Below are positions 46,422-53,344 of a DNA stretch of 53,344 nucleotides, piece after piece. Numbering within the stretch: position 1 is the stretch's first letter; each line of letters opens with the position of its first letter. A program made the translations under genes and the position numbers. Source of the stretch: an uncultured Verrucomicrobia subdivision 3 bacterium. GTDB taxonomy: Bacteria; Verrucomicrobiota; Verrucomicrobiae; Limisphaerales; UBA11358. The notes below the pieces were generated by a model. The model was not told the DNA's origin. It saw only the letters and a list, made by a program, of their open reading frames with translations, and made no database searches. Location of the stretch: contig CAINDH010000195.1 of assembly GCA_903847285.1 (NCBI GenBank), positions 1-53,344 on the forward strand. Reading direction: 5' to 3'.

Positions 46422-47113
46422 TGGCCGAAACGCATCCAGTTTTGCTATCCGCGATTGCGGGTTTTGTGTGCGCACTGATGTTCGCTTCGATTCCCGTCGG
46501 ACCAATCAACCTCACGATCTTGAACGAAGGTTCGCAACGCGGTTTTCGCTGGGCATTTTTTATCGGCCTCGGCGCGACATTGATGGATGTCATTTATTGC
46601 ACGATTTCTTTCACTGGGTTGTCGCAGCTGATTGACCACGGCATCATGAAAGCTTCCATGCAAGTAGGCAGCTTTGTCTTCCTGCTCTTCCTGGGCTGTA
46701 AATTTCTTTTCGCCAAGTCGGTCAAGGTTGCCACCAAGCTGGATGCGGCAACAGAAAAACTGGAGGCGAAGCTGGAGCAAAAAATCCATCCGCACTCCGC
46801 CTTCGCGACCGGTTTCCTGCGCGTCGCAGCAAACCTTGGCGTGCTGGTCGCGTGGGTGGTTTTATCGGCTGCATTAATGGCGCAAGATTGGGTCGGTGAA
46901 ACCGTTCCTGCCAAAGCCGCATGCATCAGCGGCGTCTTCGTCGGCTATGTGCTTTGGTATCTATTCATCAGTTTCGCCGTGTCCAAAGGCCACGGAAAAT
47001 TCAGTGAGAAGACCTTGCTGCGACTGCAACATTTCTCCGGACTGTGCTTGATCGCAACGGCGGTCTTTGAAGGCGCGCAAATCGCTTGGCATCTTGCGAG
47101 ACACAAAATTTAA
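46421..47113 (+). CDS. LysE-family exporter
   Basis: A 230-residue six-helix transporter of the LysE/RhtB superfamily, which exports amino acids or related small solutes. The family start FASIPVGPINLTILNEGSQR and GLGATLMDVIYCTISFTGL are clear. A charged helical insert (KLDAATEKLEAKLEQKIHPH) lies in the middle loop. The substrate is unknown. ATG 46421 overlaps the pssA stop (TAATG); three bases separate it from ychF. Clustering with phospholipid genes has no obvious metabolic reason. Confidence 0.85.
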   Translation: MAETHPVLLSAIAGFVCALMFASIPVGPINLTILNEGSQRGFRWAFFIGLGATLMDVIYCTISFTGLSQLIDHGIMKASMQVGSFVFLLFLGCKFLFAKSVKVATKLDAATEKLEAKLEQKIHPHSAFATGFLRVAANLGVLVAWVVLSAALMAQDWVGETVPAKAACISGVFVGYVLWYLFISFAVSKGHGKFSEKTLLRLQHFSGLCLIATAVFEGAQIAWHLARHKI

Positions 47114-47116
47114 TTT

Positions 47117-48220
47117 ATGCTTAAAGCTGGAATCGTCGGACTCCCCAACGTGGGAAAATCAACCCTGTTCAACGCCGTTACCCGCACGCGCAAGGCCGAA
47201 GCTGCGAACTATCCGTTCTGCACCATTGACCCGAATGTCGGCATCGTCACCGTGCCGGATGCGCGGCTCGCGGTGCTGAAAGACATCGCCAAGACGCAAG
47301 TCACTATCCCGGCGGCGATTGAGTTCGTGGACATCGCCGGCCTCGTCAAAGGCGCGTCGCAAGGCGAAGGTCTCGGCAATAAATTTCTCACGCACATCCG
47401 CGAAGTAGACGCCATCGTGCAAGTCGTGCGCTGCTATGAGGACGCAGACATCCATCATGTCGCGGGCAGTGTGGATCCCGTGCGCGACATCGAAGTCATC
47501 AATACCGAACTGGTTCTCTGCGACCTCGAAGCCGTGAAGAAGCGTTTAGAAAAAGGTGCCAAGGATGCCAAGCGCGGCGACAAAGCAGCGCTCGCGGATG
47601 AAGCCGTGTTGAAAAAATTGGAGCCCATTCTCGACTCCGGCAAGCCGGCGCTCACCGCCACGCTCACGCCCGAAGAAAAAGCCATCGCGAAGCCGTTCTT
47701 CCTGCTCACCGACAAGCCCACCATCTTTGCCTGTAATGTAAAGGAATCCGACCTCGCCACCGCTGATCAAAATCCTTACGTCCTCAAAGTCCGCGAATAC
47801 GTAAAGACTCACCTCGCCTGCGAAGCCGTTATCATCAGTGCGCAAATCGAGAGCGACTTGATTGATTTGTCCGACGCTGAAGCGAAAGAATTTCTGAAAG
47901 AACTCGGCGTGGACGAATCCGGCGTCGGCGGCTTGATCCGCGCGACGTATCACCTGCTCGGCTTACGGACTTATTTTACTGCTGGCGAAAAAGAAGTTCG
48001 CGCTTGGACGATTCACGTTGGCGACACCGCACCAAAAGCGGCGGGAGTCATTCACTCGGACTTTGAACGCGGCTTCATCAAAGCCGAAACCGTTGCCTAT
48101 GATGCGCTGGTGCAATGCGGCAGCGTCGCCGCCGCGCGCGAAAAAGGTCTCTACCGTATGGAAGGTAAAGAATACGTCGTCAAAGACGGCGACGTTCTCC
48201 TGTTCAAGTTCAACGTCTGA
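47117..48220 (+). CDS. ychF: Ribosome-associated ATPase/GTPase YchF
   Basis: A 367-residue YchF/OLA1-type P-loop ATPase. G1 [15 protein letters not shown], switch [23 protein letters not shown]4-like NVKESDLA in place of NKxD (hence ATP preference), and the C-terminal TGS domain with [20 protein letters not shown] and [14 protein letters not shown]. Binds ribosomes and affects stress response. Last gene of the psd-pssA-lysE run. Its stop (48218-48220) abuts the stop of the convergent pseudopilin gene. Confidence 0.97.
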   Translation: MLKAGIVGLPNVGKSTLFNAVTRTRKAEAANYPFCTIDPNVGIVTVPDARLAVLKDIAKTQVTIPAAIEFVDIAGLVKGASQGEGLGNKFLTHIREVDAIVQVVRCYEDADIHHVAGSVDPVRDIEVINTELVLCDLEAVKKRLEKGAKDAKRGDKAALADEAVLKKLEPILDSGKPALTATLTPEEKAIAKPFFLLTDKPTIFACNVKESDLATADQNPYVLKVREYVKTHLACEAVIISAQIESDLIDLSDAEAKEFLKELGVDESGVGGLIRATYHLLGLRTYFTAGEKEVRAWTIHVGDTAPKAAGVIHSDFERGFIKAETVAYDALVQCGSVAAAREKGLYRMEGKEYVVKDGDVLLFKFNV

Positions 48221-49054
48221 TCAAAACCAAACGTAACGCGGGCCTAGGCCGCTATTGTCGTGGGTGATCCAATCCATTTCCCTAAAAGGACGCCAGCCGA
48301 CATGAGAGTCTTGAAACAAAACATCCCCGCCCTCGGGACGCCGACCGTTCATGTGGTTGCTGTTGAACCCCGTGGTGGTCAGCGTTGCGGATGGAACGCC
48401 AGTGAACTTTGACGTATCGCGGTTCGGGCCGTCGGAGATGGTGATGTCCGCACCCACTTCTGTTTCAGAAATGGAGAGATTGTTTGTGATCGCCTGCGTC
48501 GTCTTCACCAACAACTGGCGGACTTTGGCCGTGTTGACCTGCATCAGCGGATTATTGGCATTAGCCCCGTCCCAACGCTTCATCATGCACACAAAACCGA
48601 CCGACTTGTAGTTACCTTCAGTGGTGTAGGGAGCAGCAGATTGAAAATTCCAGAACTGGAGCAAGTTTCCCTTTTCCTTCGAAGCATAACTGCTCGGACA
48701 AAACATAATGTCAGGAATATTTCCAGCAATGGCGTGACCGATGGCGTTTGAGATATCCCAAGTGTCGGTGCCGGACTTTGCGGAGTTCGGATCGGCGGCA
48801 GTCTGGTTGTTGGGGTTATCCGGGCGGGGGAAAAAATCCTGATTGTCCGTCGCGAACGTGGCGATACCTAGGCCACATTGCCGGAGATTATTAACGCACG
48901 CGATGCGTTTGGCTTTCTCCTTGGCCTTGGTAAGCGCAGGCAACAGCATCGCCGCGAGAATCGCAATGATCGCGATGACCACCAGCAATTCAATCAATGT
49001 GAAGGCACCCCGGTTTTGCTCCGGCCGATGGAAACGGTTCTGAATGTCGTTCAT
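48221..49054 (-). CDS. Type II secretion pseudopilin / DUF1559-like protein
   Basis: A 277-residue pseudopilin. The N-terminus holds the prepilin peptidase site and hydrophobic helix: [20 protein letters not shown], then [20 protein letters not shown]. The C-terminus ends with [19 protein letters not shown], the ending seen on the huge family of such proteins in Planctomycetes and Verrucomicrobia. The role of these paralogues is unclear; they may form pseudopili or serve as surface carriers. It is monocistronic and convergent with ychF. Confidence 0.93.
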   Translation of the reverse strand: MNDIQNRFHRPEQNRGAFTLIELLVVIAIIAILAAMLLPALTKAKEKAKRIACVNNLRQCGLGIATFATDNQDFFPRPDNPNNQTAADPNSAKSGTDTWDISNAIGHAIAGNIPDIMFCPSSYASKEKGNLLQFWNFQSAAPYTTEGNYKSVGFVCMMKRWDGANANNPLMQVNTAKVRQLLVKTTQAITNNLSISETEVGADITISDGPNRDTSKFTGVPSATLTTTGFNSNHMNGRRPEGGDVLFQDSHVGWRPFREMDWITHDNSGLGPRYVWF

Positions 49055-49180
49055 AAAAATAAATCACAACCCAACCATCGCTCAGCGAAAACTTGGGTTG
49101 GCAGACGTTAACAGAAAATCAGAAACCGCCAATCACCAGTTTTGGTGAATCTCACTTGATAACCGGCCAGGAGAAAATAT

Positions 49181-49726
49181 TCAGCCCAGCTTGTAGCGCC
49201 GCATTGTTGAATCCACTTCCTGCGCCCACGCATCAATGCCACCGCGGAGGCAGCGGATATTTTTCAAGCCGTGGCCGATGAAATACGCGGCAGCATCGAG
49301 GCCATTTTTGCCAGCATGATCGATCACCACGATCGGCTCGGAGTTGGAACCGCTGCCCATGAGTTGTTGCATCACAGCCTGCGAGAGCAGCAAGGAACCG
49401 GCGATGTTCACCGCCTCAAACTCCTCGCGTGAGCGAACGTCCATGAGTTTCAACGACTTGTCGCGTTGCAACAGCTCGGCAAGCTCCTTCGGTGAAATCA
49501 AAACTTTCGCGTCTTGCTCGTGGCTAGAGGCGATGTGCGCCAGCACTTCGTCCACGGAAAGATTTCCATTCCGCGCAGAAACTTGCGCCAGCGTTTCCGT
49601 CGGCTGAAATCCGCAGCTGCTGCATCCGCCGATGTGATAGCGGCGGAACAACGCGCGCTGGGCGCCGGGAAATTTCTCCAGCACTGCGCTCATCGGTGAC
49701 TGTGGCGTGATCGTTGATTCGCTCAT
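49181..49726 (-). CDS. DUF1858-like / rhodanese-like protein lacking the active cysteine
   Basis: A 181-residue protein with two parts. Residues 8-65 resemble a DUF1858/ScdA-N helical domain with a GGCSSCGF motif (Cys35, Cys38). Residues 75-175 are a rhodanese fold (SPKELAELLQRDKSLKLMDV, then GHGLKNIRCLRGGIDAW). The active-site loop, normally VVYCxxGxRS, reads IVVIDHAGKNG, so the catalytic Cys is Asp136 and sulfur transfer by the standard mechanism is impossible. It starts 47 bases from a divergent ferritin-like/ATP-grasp gene, suggesting co-regulation. Confidence 0.8.
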   Translation of the reverse strand: MSESTITPQSPMSAVLEKFPGAQRALFRRYHIGGCSSCGFQPTETLAQVSARNGNLSVDEVLAHIASSHEQDAKVLISPKELAELLQRDKSLKLMDVRSREEFEAVNIAGSLLLSQAVMQQLMGSGSNSEPIVVIDHAGKNGLDAAAYFIGHGLKNIRCLRGGIDAWAQEVDSTMRRYKLG

Positions 49727-49773
49727 GGGGAAACCAGTCTGCCACAGAATTGATTTCTGTCCATGCCAGCAAA

Positions 49774-51873
49774 ATGGCAAATTATACGGCGATGGAACTA
49801 CGCGAATTCGCCGAGCAAGTTTTGTTCGCCACGACGCTGGAGGAAAAACTCCGTGCGCCCGACACCATCACGGACGAACATCCCGGCACGACACTCATCA
49901 CACCGGAGTCACCCAGTCGTCCACAGAATTTAATTTTCAAACCGCACGCTAGCGGCAAAAGCGAATTTCCCGGACTGCATCGACTTGAACAGGAAACCGA
50001 GCGTGGCAAGTTGCTGCATTTTTTTGCGAACCACGAATTGCTCGCCACGGAACTCATGGCGCTCGTGCTTCTGAAATTTCCGGACGCGCCTGCCGCCTTT
50101 CGCAAAGGTGTCTTTCAGACCCTCAAGGACGAACAGGAACACACGCTGCTATACATGGAGCGGATGAAAAGTTGCGGCGTGCAGCTCGGCGATTTTCCAG
50201 TGAGCGGCTATTTCTGGCGGTGCATCGCGCCGATGGAACACCCGATTGATTACGTCTCCGGCCTTTGCCTTACATTCGAACAGGCGAATCTGGACTTCGC
50301 ACAATTCTTTAGCAAAAACTTCGGCGCCGTTGGCGACGCTGATACGGCAAAGCTGCTGGAAAAAATTTACCGGGATGAAATCGGCCATGTCGCCTACGGC
50401 TTGAAATGGTTTCGCCGCTGGAAGAATCCGAGCCTGACAGATTGGGAAGCGTTCTGTCAGACTTTGAAATTCCCGCTCTCACCGCAGCGCGCAAAAGGAC
50501 TTTCCCTAAACGTCGAAGGCCGCCGCGCCGCCGGGCTGGATCCGGAGTTCATCGCCGAGCTGAATGTCTATTCACAATCCAAAGGCCGCACGCCGAGCGT
50601 TTATGTTTTTAATCCATTCGCCGAAGGCCGTATCGCCGAAGGAAAAACTTTCAATCCCACCAAGCATCAAGCGCAACTTGCCCGCGATCTGGAAAACCTG
50701 CCGCAATTTCTCTGTCGGCAAGACGACATTGTGCTGGTGAACCTAAAACCGTCCGTGGAATTCTTGAGCAGCATCCGCCAGGCGGGATTTTCGTTGCCGG
50801 AATTTGCTGACACTAATTCAGTGTGCGAATTAAAGCAGCGCAAACTCGGCAGCCTGCGCCCGTGGGCCTGGGGGCCGGATAGCTTTGAGCTGCTTAAGCC
50901 GATTTTCAAGAACATCACCGGCGAAAAACGGGCCGATGAAAAGCGATTCAACGACGGTATTGCGAAATTTTACTCCAAAGCGTGGAGCGCTAATTTTTTG
51001 CGGAGTTTGATGCCAGCAAAGCCTGAAAGCTGGTGTTGCACCGAAAATGAAATCGGCGTGGCGGTGGGCTCACTCAACGAAGCGATCGCCGCAATCGCCG
51101 CCATCCGTTCGCGTGACCATCACCAGATTGTAGTGAAGGAAGCATTTGGCGTGGCCGGCAGCAACGCGTTGCGCCTGTTTGAACCGGAAATGTTGCCAAC
51201 GCAAAGGCGCTGGATGGAACACGCTTTTGCACACAAACGCGAACTCGTTATCGAGCCGTGGCTGGAACGGCAAATGGATTTTTCAATCCAGCTAGAAATG
51301 TCCGGCAGTGGCTTGAAGCTCTGCGGCTACACTGGTTTACTCAACGATTCCCGTGGGCAGTTCATTGCCAACTTTGCCGAATCACACCATCACAAGCGTA
51401 TTCCGCTGAAAATCATTTCGCTGTTCCGCGAGCCACCGGACATTTCACAGCGGATACTGAATTTCTACAGTGAAATATTTCCCGCGCTGGAAGCTGAATT
51501 GAGCCAAGCGGATTTCACCGGACCAATTGGTATTGATGCCTTTGTCTTTCGAGATGCGTCCGGCGCAACTAAATTAAAACCCGTCGTGGAAATCAATCCG
51601 CGCTACACGATGGGCCGCGTGCTGGTGGAACTGATGCGACAGACGTGTCAGGCCAGCTTCGGAAAATTTCAGCTGGTAAATGGCGCACAGCTCCGCGACG
51701 AAGGCCTTGAAGATTTTCGCGCTTACGCCAAACGTCTGCAGGAAAAATATCCACTGCACCTCGAAGGTGAACCGGTTGCCCGCATTCGCGAAGGGGCGCT
51801 CTGCCTGAATGATCCGGCGACAGCGCGGGTTTGTCTGGCGATATTCCACGTCAGCCGGACCGGAATTTTGTAG
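49774..51873 (+). CDS. Ferritin-like (DUF455-type) / ATP-grasp fusion protein
   Basis: A 699-residue fusion with no familiar name. Residues 65-215 are a four-helix ferritin-like domain of the DUF455 type with di-iron candidates: HELLATEL (Glu88/Glu93), DEQEH (Glu120, His123), FEQANLDF (Glu169) and DEIGHV (Glu202, His205). A linker of about 220 residues follows. Residues about 440-650 are an ATP-grasp domain: VVKEAFGVAGSN (Lys455), VIEPWLERQMDFSIQLE (Glu494, where adenine-binding acids normally lie) and KPVVEINPRYTMGR (Glu606, Asn608, magnesium ligands). It could ligate a carboxylate to an amine, coupled to di-iron oxidation. ATG 49774 or 49792. Divergent from the rhodanese-like gene. Confidence 0.82.
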   Translation: MANYTAMELREFAEQVLFATTLEEKLRAPDTITDEHPGTTLITPESPSRPQNLIFKPHASGKSEFPGLHRLEQETERGKLLHFFANHELLATELMALVLLKFPDAPAAFRKGVFQTLKDEQEHTLLYMERMKSCGVQLGDFPVSGYFWRCIAPMEHPIDYVSGLCLTFEQANLDFAQFFSKNFGAVGDADTAKLLEKIYRDEIGHVAYGLKWFRRWKNPSLTDWEAFCQTLKFPLSPQRAKGLSLNVEGRRAAGLDPEFIAELNVYSQSKGRTPSVYVFNPFAEGRIAEGKTFNPTKHQAQLARDLENLPQFLCRQDDIVLVNLKPSVEFLSSIRQAGFSLPEFADTNSVCELKQRKLGSLRPWAWGPDSFELLKPIFKNITGEKRADEKRFNDGIAKFYSKAWSANFLRSLMPAKPESWCCTENEIGVAVGSLNEAIAAIAAIRSRDHHQIVVKEAFGVAGSNALRLFEPEMLPTQRRWMEHAFAHKRELVIEPWLERQMDFSIQLEMSGSGLKLCGYTGLLNDSRGQFIANFAESHHHKRIPLKIISLFREPPDISQRILNFYSEIFPALEAELSQADFTGPIGIDAFVFRDASGATKLKPVVEINPRYTMGRVLVELMRQTCQASFGKFQLVNGAQLRDEGLEDFRAYAKRLQEKYPLHLEGEPVARIREGALCLNDPATARVCLAIFHVSRTGIL

Positions 51874-51989
51874 TGCCACCCGTTTCATCAGGTTTATCAG
51901 AAAACTTTTAAACGGGTCCAGGAATTGTTTTTGTCGTCAGTAAGCTTGCCGGCCTATGCTGAATCAGCTTCTCCGCTTGAAAATCATCA

Positions 51990-52017
51990 TTGCGAGAGGG
52001 AATTCTTTTGTTATGCT
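51990..52017 (+). promoter_or_regulatory. Candidate promoter of the small basic protein gene
   Basis: TTGCGA and TATGCT, 16 bases apart, form a plausible housekeeping promoter (4 of 6 matches in each box) about 40 bases upstream of the ATG at 52058. It is only a weak match and untested. Confidence 0.3.
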
Positions 52018-52057
52018 GAGCGCTCGTTTTTTACCGAACATTCAACCAAAATAATTT

Positions 52058-52213
52058 ATGTCACAGCACCGCAGCCTCCGCGCCGCTTCCACTCTGGGTG
52101 GCAAGCGCAATGTCCTCAAACGTTTCGAACGCACCGCCATTCTCGAAAAGCGCGGCCAGCGCAAAGCCGGCGACAAGATCACCGGCCTCCGCAAGACCAA
52201 GCCCGACGCCTGA
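52058..52213 (+). CDS. Small basic protein, Chlamydiae/Verrucomicrobia family
   Basis: A 51-residue, strongly basic protein starting MSQHRSLRAASTLGGKRNVL and continuing with KRFERTAILEKRG, ending KTKPDA. I recognise it as the small basic protein conserved in Chlamydiae and Verrucomicrobiota (TIGR04137-like). Its composition (many Lys/Arg, few acidic residues) suggests binding to RNA or the ribosome, but the function has not been established. Its 156-base length makes it easy to miss in automated annotation. A hairpin follows 30 bases after the stop. Confidence 0.85.
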   Translation: MSQHRSLRAASTLGGKRNVLKRFERTAILEKRGQRKAGDKITGLRKTKPDA

Positions 52214-52242
52214 ACCGAAGGCAGAAGGCAGAAGTCAGAGGG

Positions 52243-52264
52243 CAGAAGTCCGCAACCACTTCTG
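52243..52264 (+). terminator. Possible terminator hairpin
   Basis: CAGAAGT / ACTTCTG (7-bp stem, 8-base loop) followed by AATTTT, within a stretch of repeated GGCAGAAG units (52218-52249). Could terminate the small basic protein transcript before the RsuA-type gene. The T-run is short. Confidence 0.4.
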
Positions 52265-52295
52265 AATTTTGACTACTTACTTCTGAATTCTTTTT

Positions 52296-53006
52296 GTGGT
52301 TCGCCTCCAGAAATTTCTCGCCGACGCCGGTGTGGCTTCACGCCGCGCCGGCGAGCAGTTCATTCTGGCAGGACGAGTCAAGGTCAACGGTCAAGTCGTC
52401 CGACTGCTGGGAACAAAAGTGGATCCCGCTAACGATGAAATTTCCGTAGACGGCACTTTTGTTCATGCACGGAAAAAGGTTTATCTCGCCTTGCACAAGC
52501 CCGTCGGCTGCGTCTGCTCGCACAAAGATGAATTGAATCGCCCTACGATTTACGAACTCCTGCCACGTGAATGGCAGATTGTCAATTCGGTGGGTCGGCT
52601 GGACTTCAAAAGCGAGGGATTGATTTTTTTGACGAATGATGGAGAATTTGCCCTGCGCCTGACGCATCCGCGCTACGGCATCCGTAAAAAATATGTGACG
52701 ACCGTGGAAGGAATGGTAACGCCAGCCATCACGAGACTGTTCGTCGAGGGAATTTTTGACGAGGGAGAAAAATTGAAAGCGCTGTCCGCGCGCATTGTTT
52801 CGTCCAGCCGGTCGAAAAGCGTGGTGGAACTGGAACTGGCCGAAGGCAAGAACCGCGAAGTGCGGCGTTTGTTCGAGTCGCAGAACCTGACAGTGAAAAA
52901 ACTGGTGCGGACACAGATCGGTAAGATCAAGCTAGGTGAATTGAAGTTGGGCAAATGGCGGGCATTGACGCCTGCCGAAATAAAAATTTTGACATCGGAT
53001 TTATGA
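52296..53006 (+). CDS. RsuA/RluB-family pseudouridine synthase
   Basis: A 236-residue rRNA pseudouridine synthase. N-terminal S4 RNA-binding domain (VRLQKFLADAGVASRRAGEQ), then the catalytic domain with the active-site Asp in VGRLDFKSEGLIFLTNDG and the C-terminal VVELELAEGKNREVRRLFES. It isomerises a uridine in 16S or 23S rRNA; RsuA, RluB and RluE-type members cannot be separated by eye. GTG start at 52296. Its stop overlaps the next ATG (ATGA). Confidence 0.92.
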   Translation: MVRLQKFLADAGVASRRAGEQFILAGRVKVNGQVVRLLGTKVDPANDEISVDGTFVHARKKVYLALHKPVGCVCSHKDELNRPTIYELLPREWQIVNSVGRLDFKSEGLIFLTNDGEFALRLTHPRYGIRKKYVTTVEGMVTPAITRLFVEGIFDEGEKLKALSARIVSSSRSKSVVELELAEGKNREVRRLFESQNLTVKKLVRTQIGKIKLGELKLGKWRALTPAEIKILTSDL

Positions 53007-53344
53007 AACTGAATTGCTATTTGATGCTGGGCGCGCTGGTCGCCGTGAGTGCCGCTGCGCAAAACTCCACGAACTCCCTCCCTACGATTCCGCCGCCCGC
53101 TGTCGGGGCATCGTCCGCTATGGTCATTCCGCCCCCAACATTGGCGACCGCTTCGGCGGTGGAAAAGAAAGCTGCCACGCCTGTCAAAAAAGCCGTGGTG
53201 AAAAAGAAGAAGGCCGCCCCTAAAGTTGCCGCGCCGAAGAAAACCGTTTTCTCCGAAGCGCACGCCACGCTCGCCGCCGGGCCCGCGGAAGTGGTCGTCA
53301 ATCACATCAACGTCCGCGGTCAGGCTGGACTCAAGGGTGAAGTC
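53003..53344 (+). CDS. Exported SH3-like domain protein, truncated by window end
   Basis: First 114 codons of a gene that continues past the window. Signal peptide (MKLNCYLMLGALVAVSAAAQ), then a Pro/Ala- and Lys-rich linker, then NHINVRGQAGLKGEV, the opening of a bacterial SH3 (SH3b) domain. SH3b domains in exported proteins bind cell-wall peptide. The ATG overlaps the pseudouridine synthase stop (ATGA), so translation is coupled. Confidence 0.75.
   Translation, partial: MKLNCYLMLGALVAVSAAAQNSTNSLPTIPPPAVGASSAMVIPPPTLATASAVEKKAATPVKKAVVKKKKAAPKVAAPKKTVFSEAHATLAAGPAEVVVNHINVRGQAGLKGEV

Noticed and set aside
52218..52249. Tandem GGCAGAAG units as a functional repeat array
   Set aside because: Only about four imperfect units; more likely slippage or part of the terminator hairpin region.
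51925..52272. A 115-codon plus-strand frame across the small basic protein gene
   Set aside because: Different frame from the recognised 51-residue protein; composition is that of a shadow.

Overview
The window looks like a chromosomal segment of a free-living Verrucomicrobiota bacterium, probably of the Pedosphaera/Limisphaerales type. This is inferred from gene content, not from a marker-gene search. The pointers are a 51-aa small basic protein of the kind shared by Chlamydiae and Verrucomicrobiota, a pseudopilin of the type expanded in Planctomycetes and Verrucomicrobia, a DUF1501 / DUF1549-DUF1553 cytochrome pair, a GH57-DUF4912 pair, and secreted proteins ending in the tyrosine/phenylalanine-rich C-terminus common in this phylum. 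The sequence is fairly GC-rich. I see no prophage, insertion sequence, CRISPR array or recognisable defence island.

Layout. 1-2.7 kb is gene-poor: a zinc-ribbon membrane protein, a small zinc-ribbon protein, a DUF3309-like peptide, a degenerate short-period repeat tract and three palindromic MITE-like repeats. 2.7-5.9 kb (minus) is a glycogen-branching operon (DUF4912, small membrane protein, GH57). 6-9.5 kb holds a receiver-only response regulator, an AsmA-like protein, a lipoprotein, a secreted endonuclease/phosphatase and folE2, followed by tRNA-Pro. 9.7-13.6 kb (minus) has a glycosyltransferase, a GH42 protein that lacks its acid/base glutamate, and an FN3-like secreted protein. 13.7-21.3 kb (plus) has metH, a translationally coupled GT87-like membrane protein and two tandem C39-like lipoproteins.

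21.3-24.2 kb has an MFS transporter and a secreted NUC1 nuclease. 24.3-27.7 kb (plus) is a tight run: bifunctional-nuclease-domain protein, holA, STAS protein, miniature kinase-like protein, PP2C phosphatase. 27.9-29.8 kb (minus) is glnK-amtB, with a near-consensus sigma-54 promoter upstream and an intrinsic terminator downstream. After tRNA-Val and a UvrD-type helicase, 32.3-38.0 kb (minus) is a Tat/Sec-exported operon: a large cytochrome/LamG protein, DUF1501 and an NHL propeller. 38.2-44.8 kb has an aldo/keto reductase, a DCC thiol protein, a CobA-HemD fusion, a GH2 enzyme and DUF5069. 44.9-48.2 kb is a phospholipid operon, psd-pssA-lysE-ychF. The end holds a pseudopilin, a divergent pair (a rhodanese without its cysteine, and a ferritin-like/ATP-grasp fusion), the small basic protein, an RsuA-type pseudouridine synthase and a truncated SH3-like gene.

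The best candidates for undescribed biology are the ferritin-like (DUF455-type) plus ATP-grasp fusion with its divergent rhodanese-like partner, the STAS / mini-kinase / PP2C module, the GH42 protein without its acid/base residue, and the short palindromic repeats around the zinc-ribbon gene. All functional calls come from reading motifs by eye; no database search was possible.
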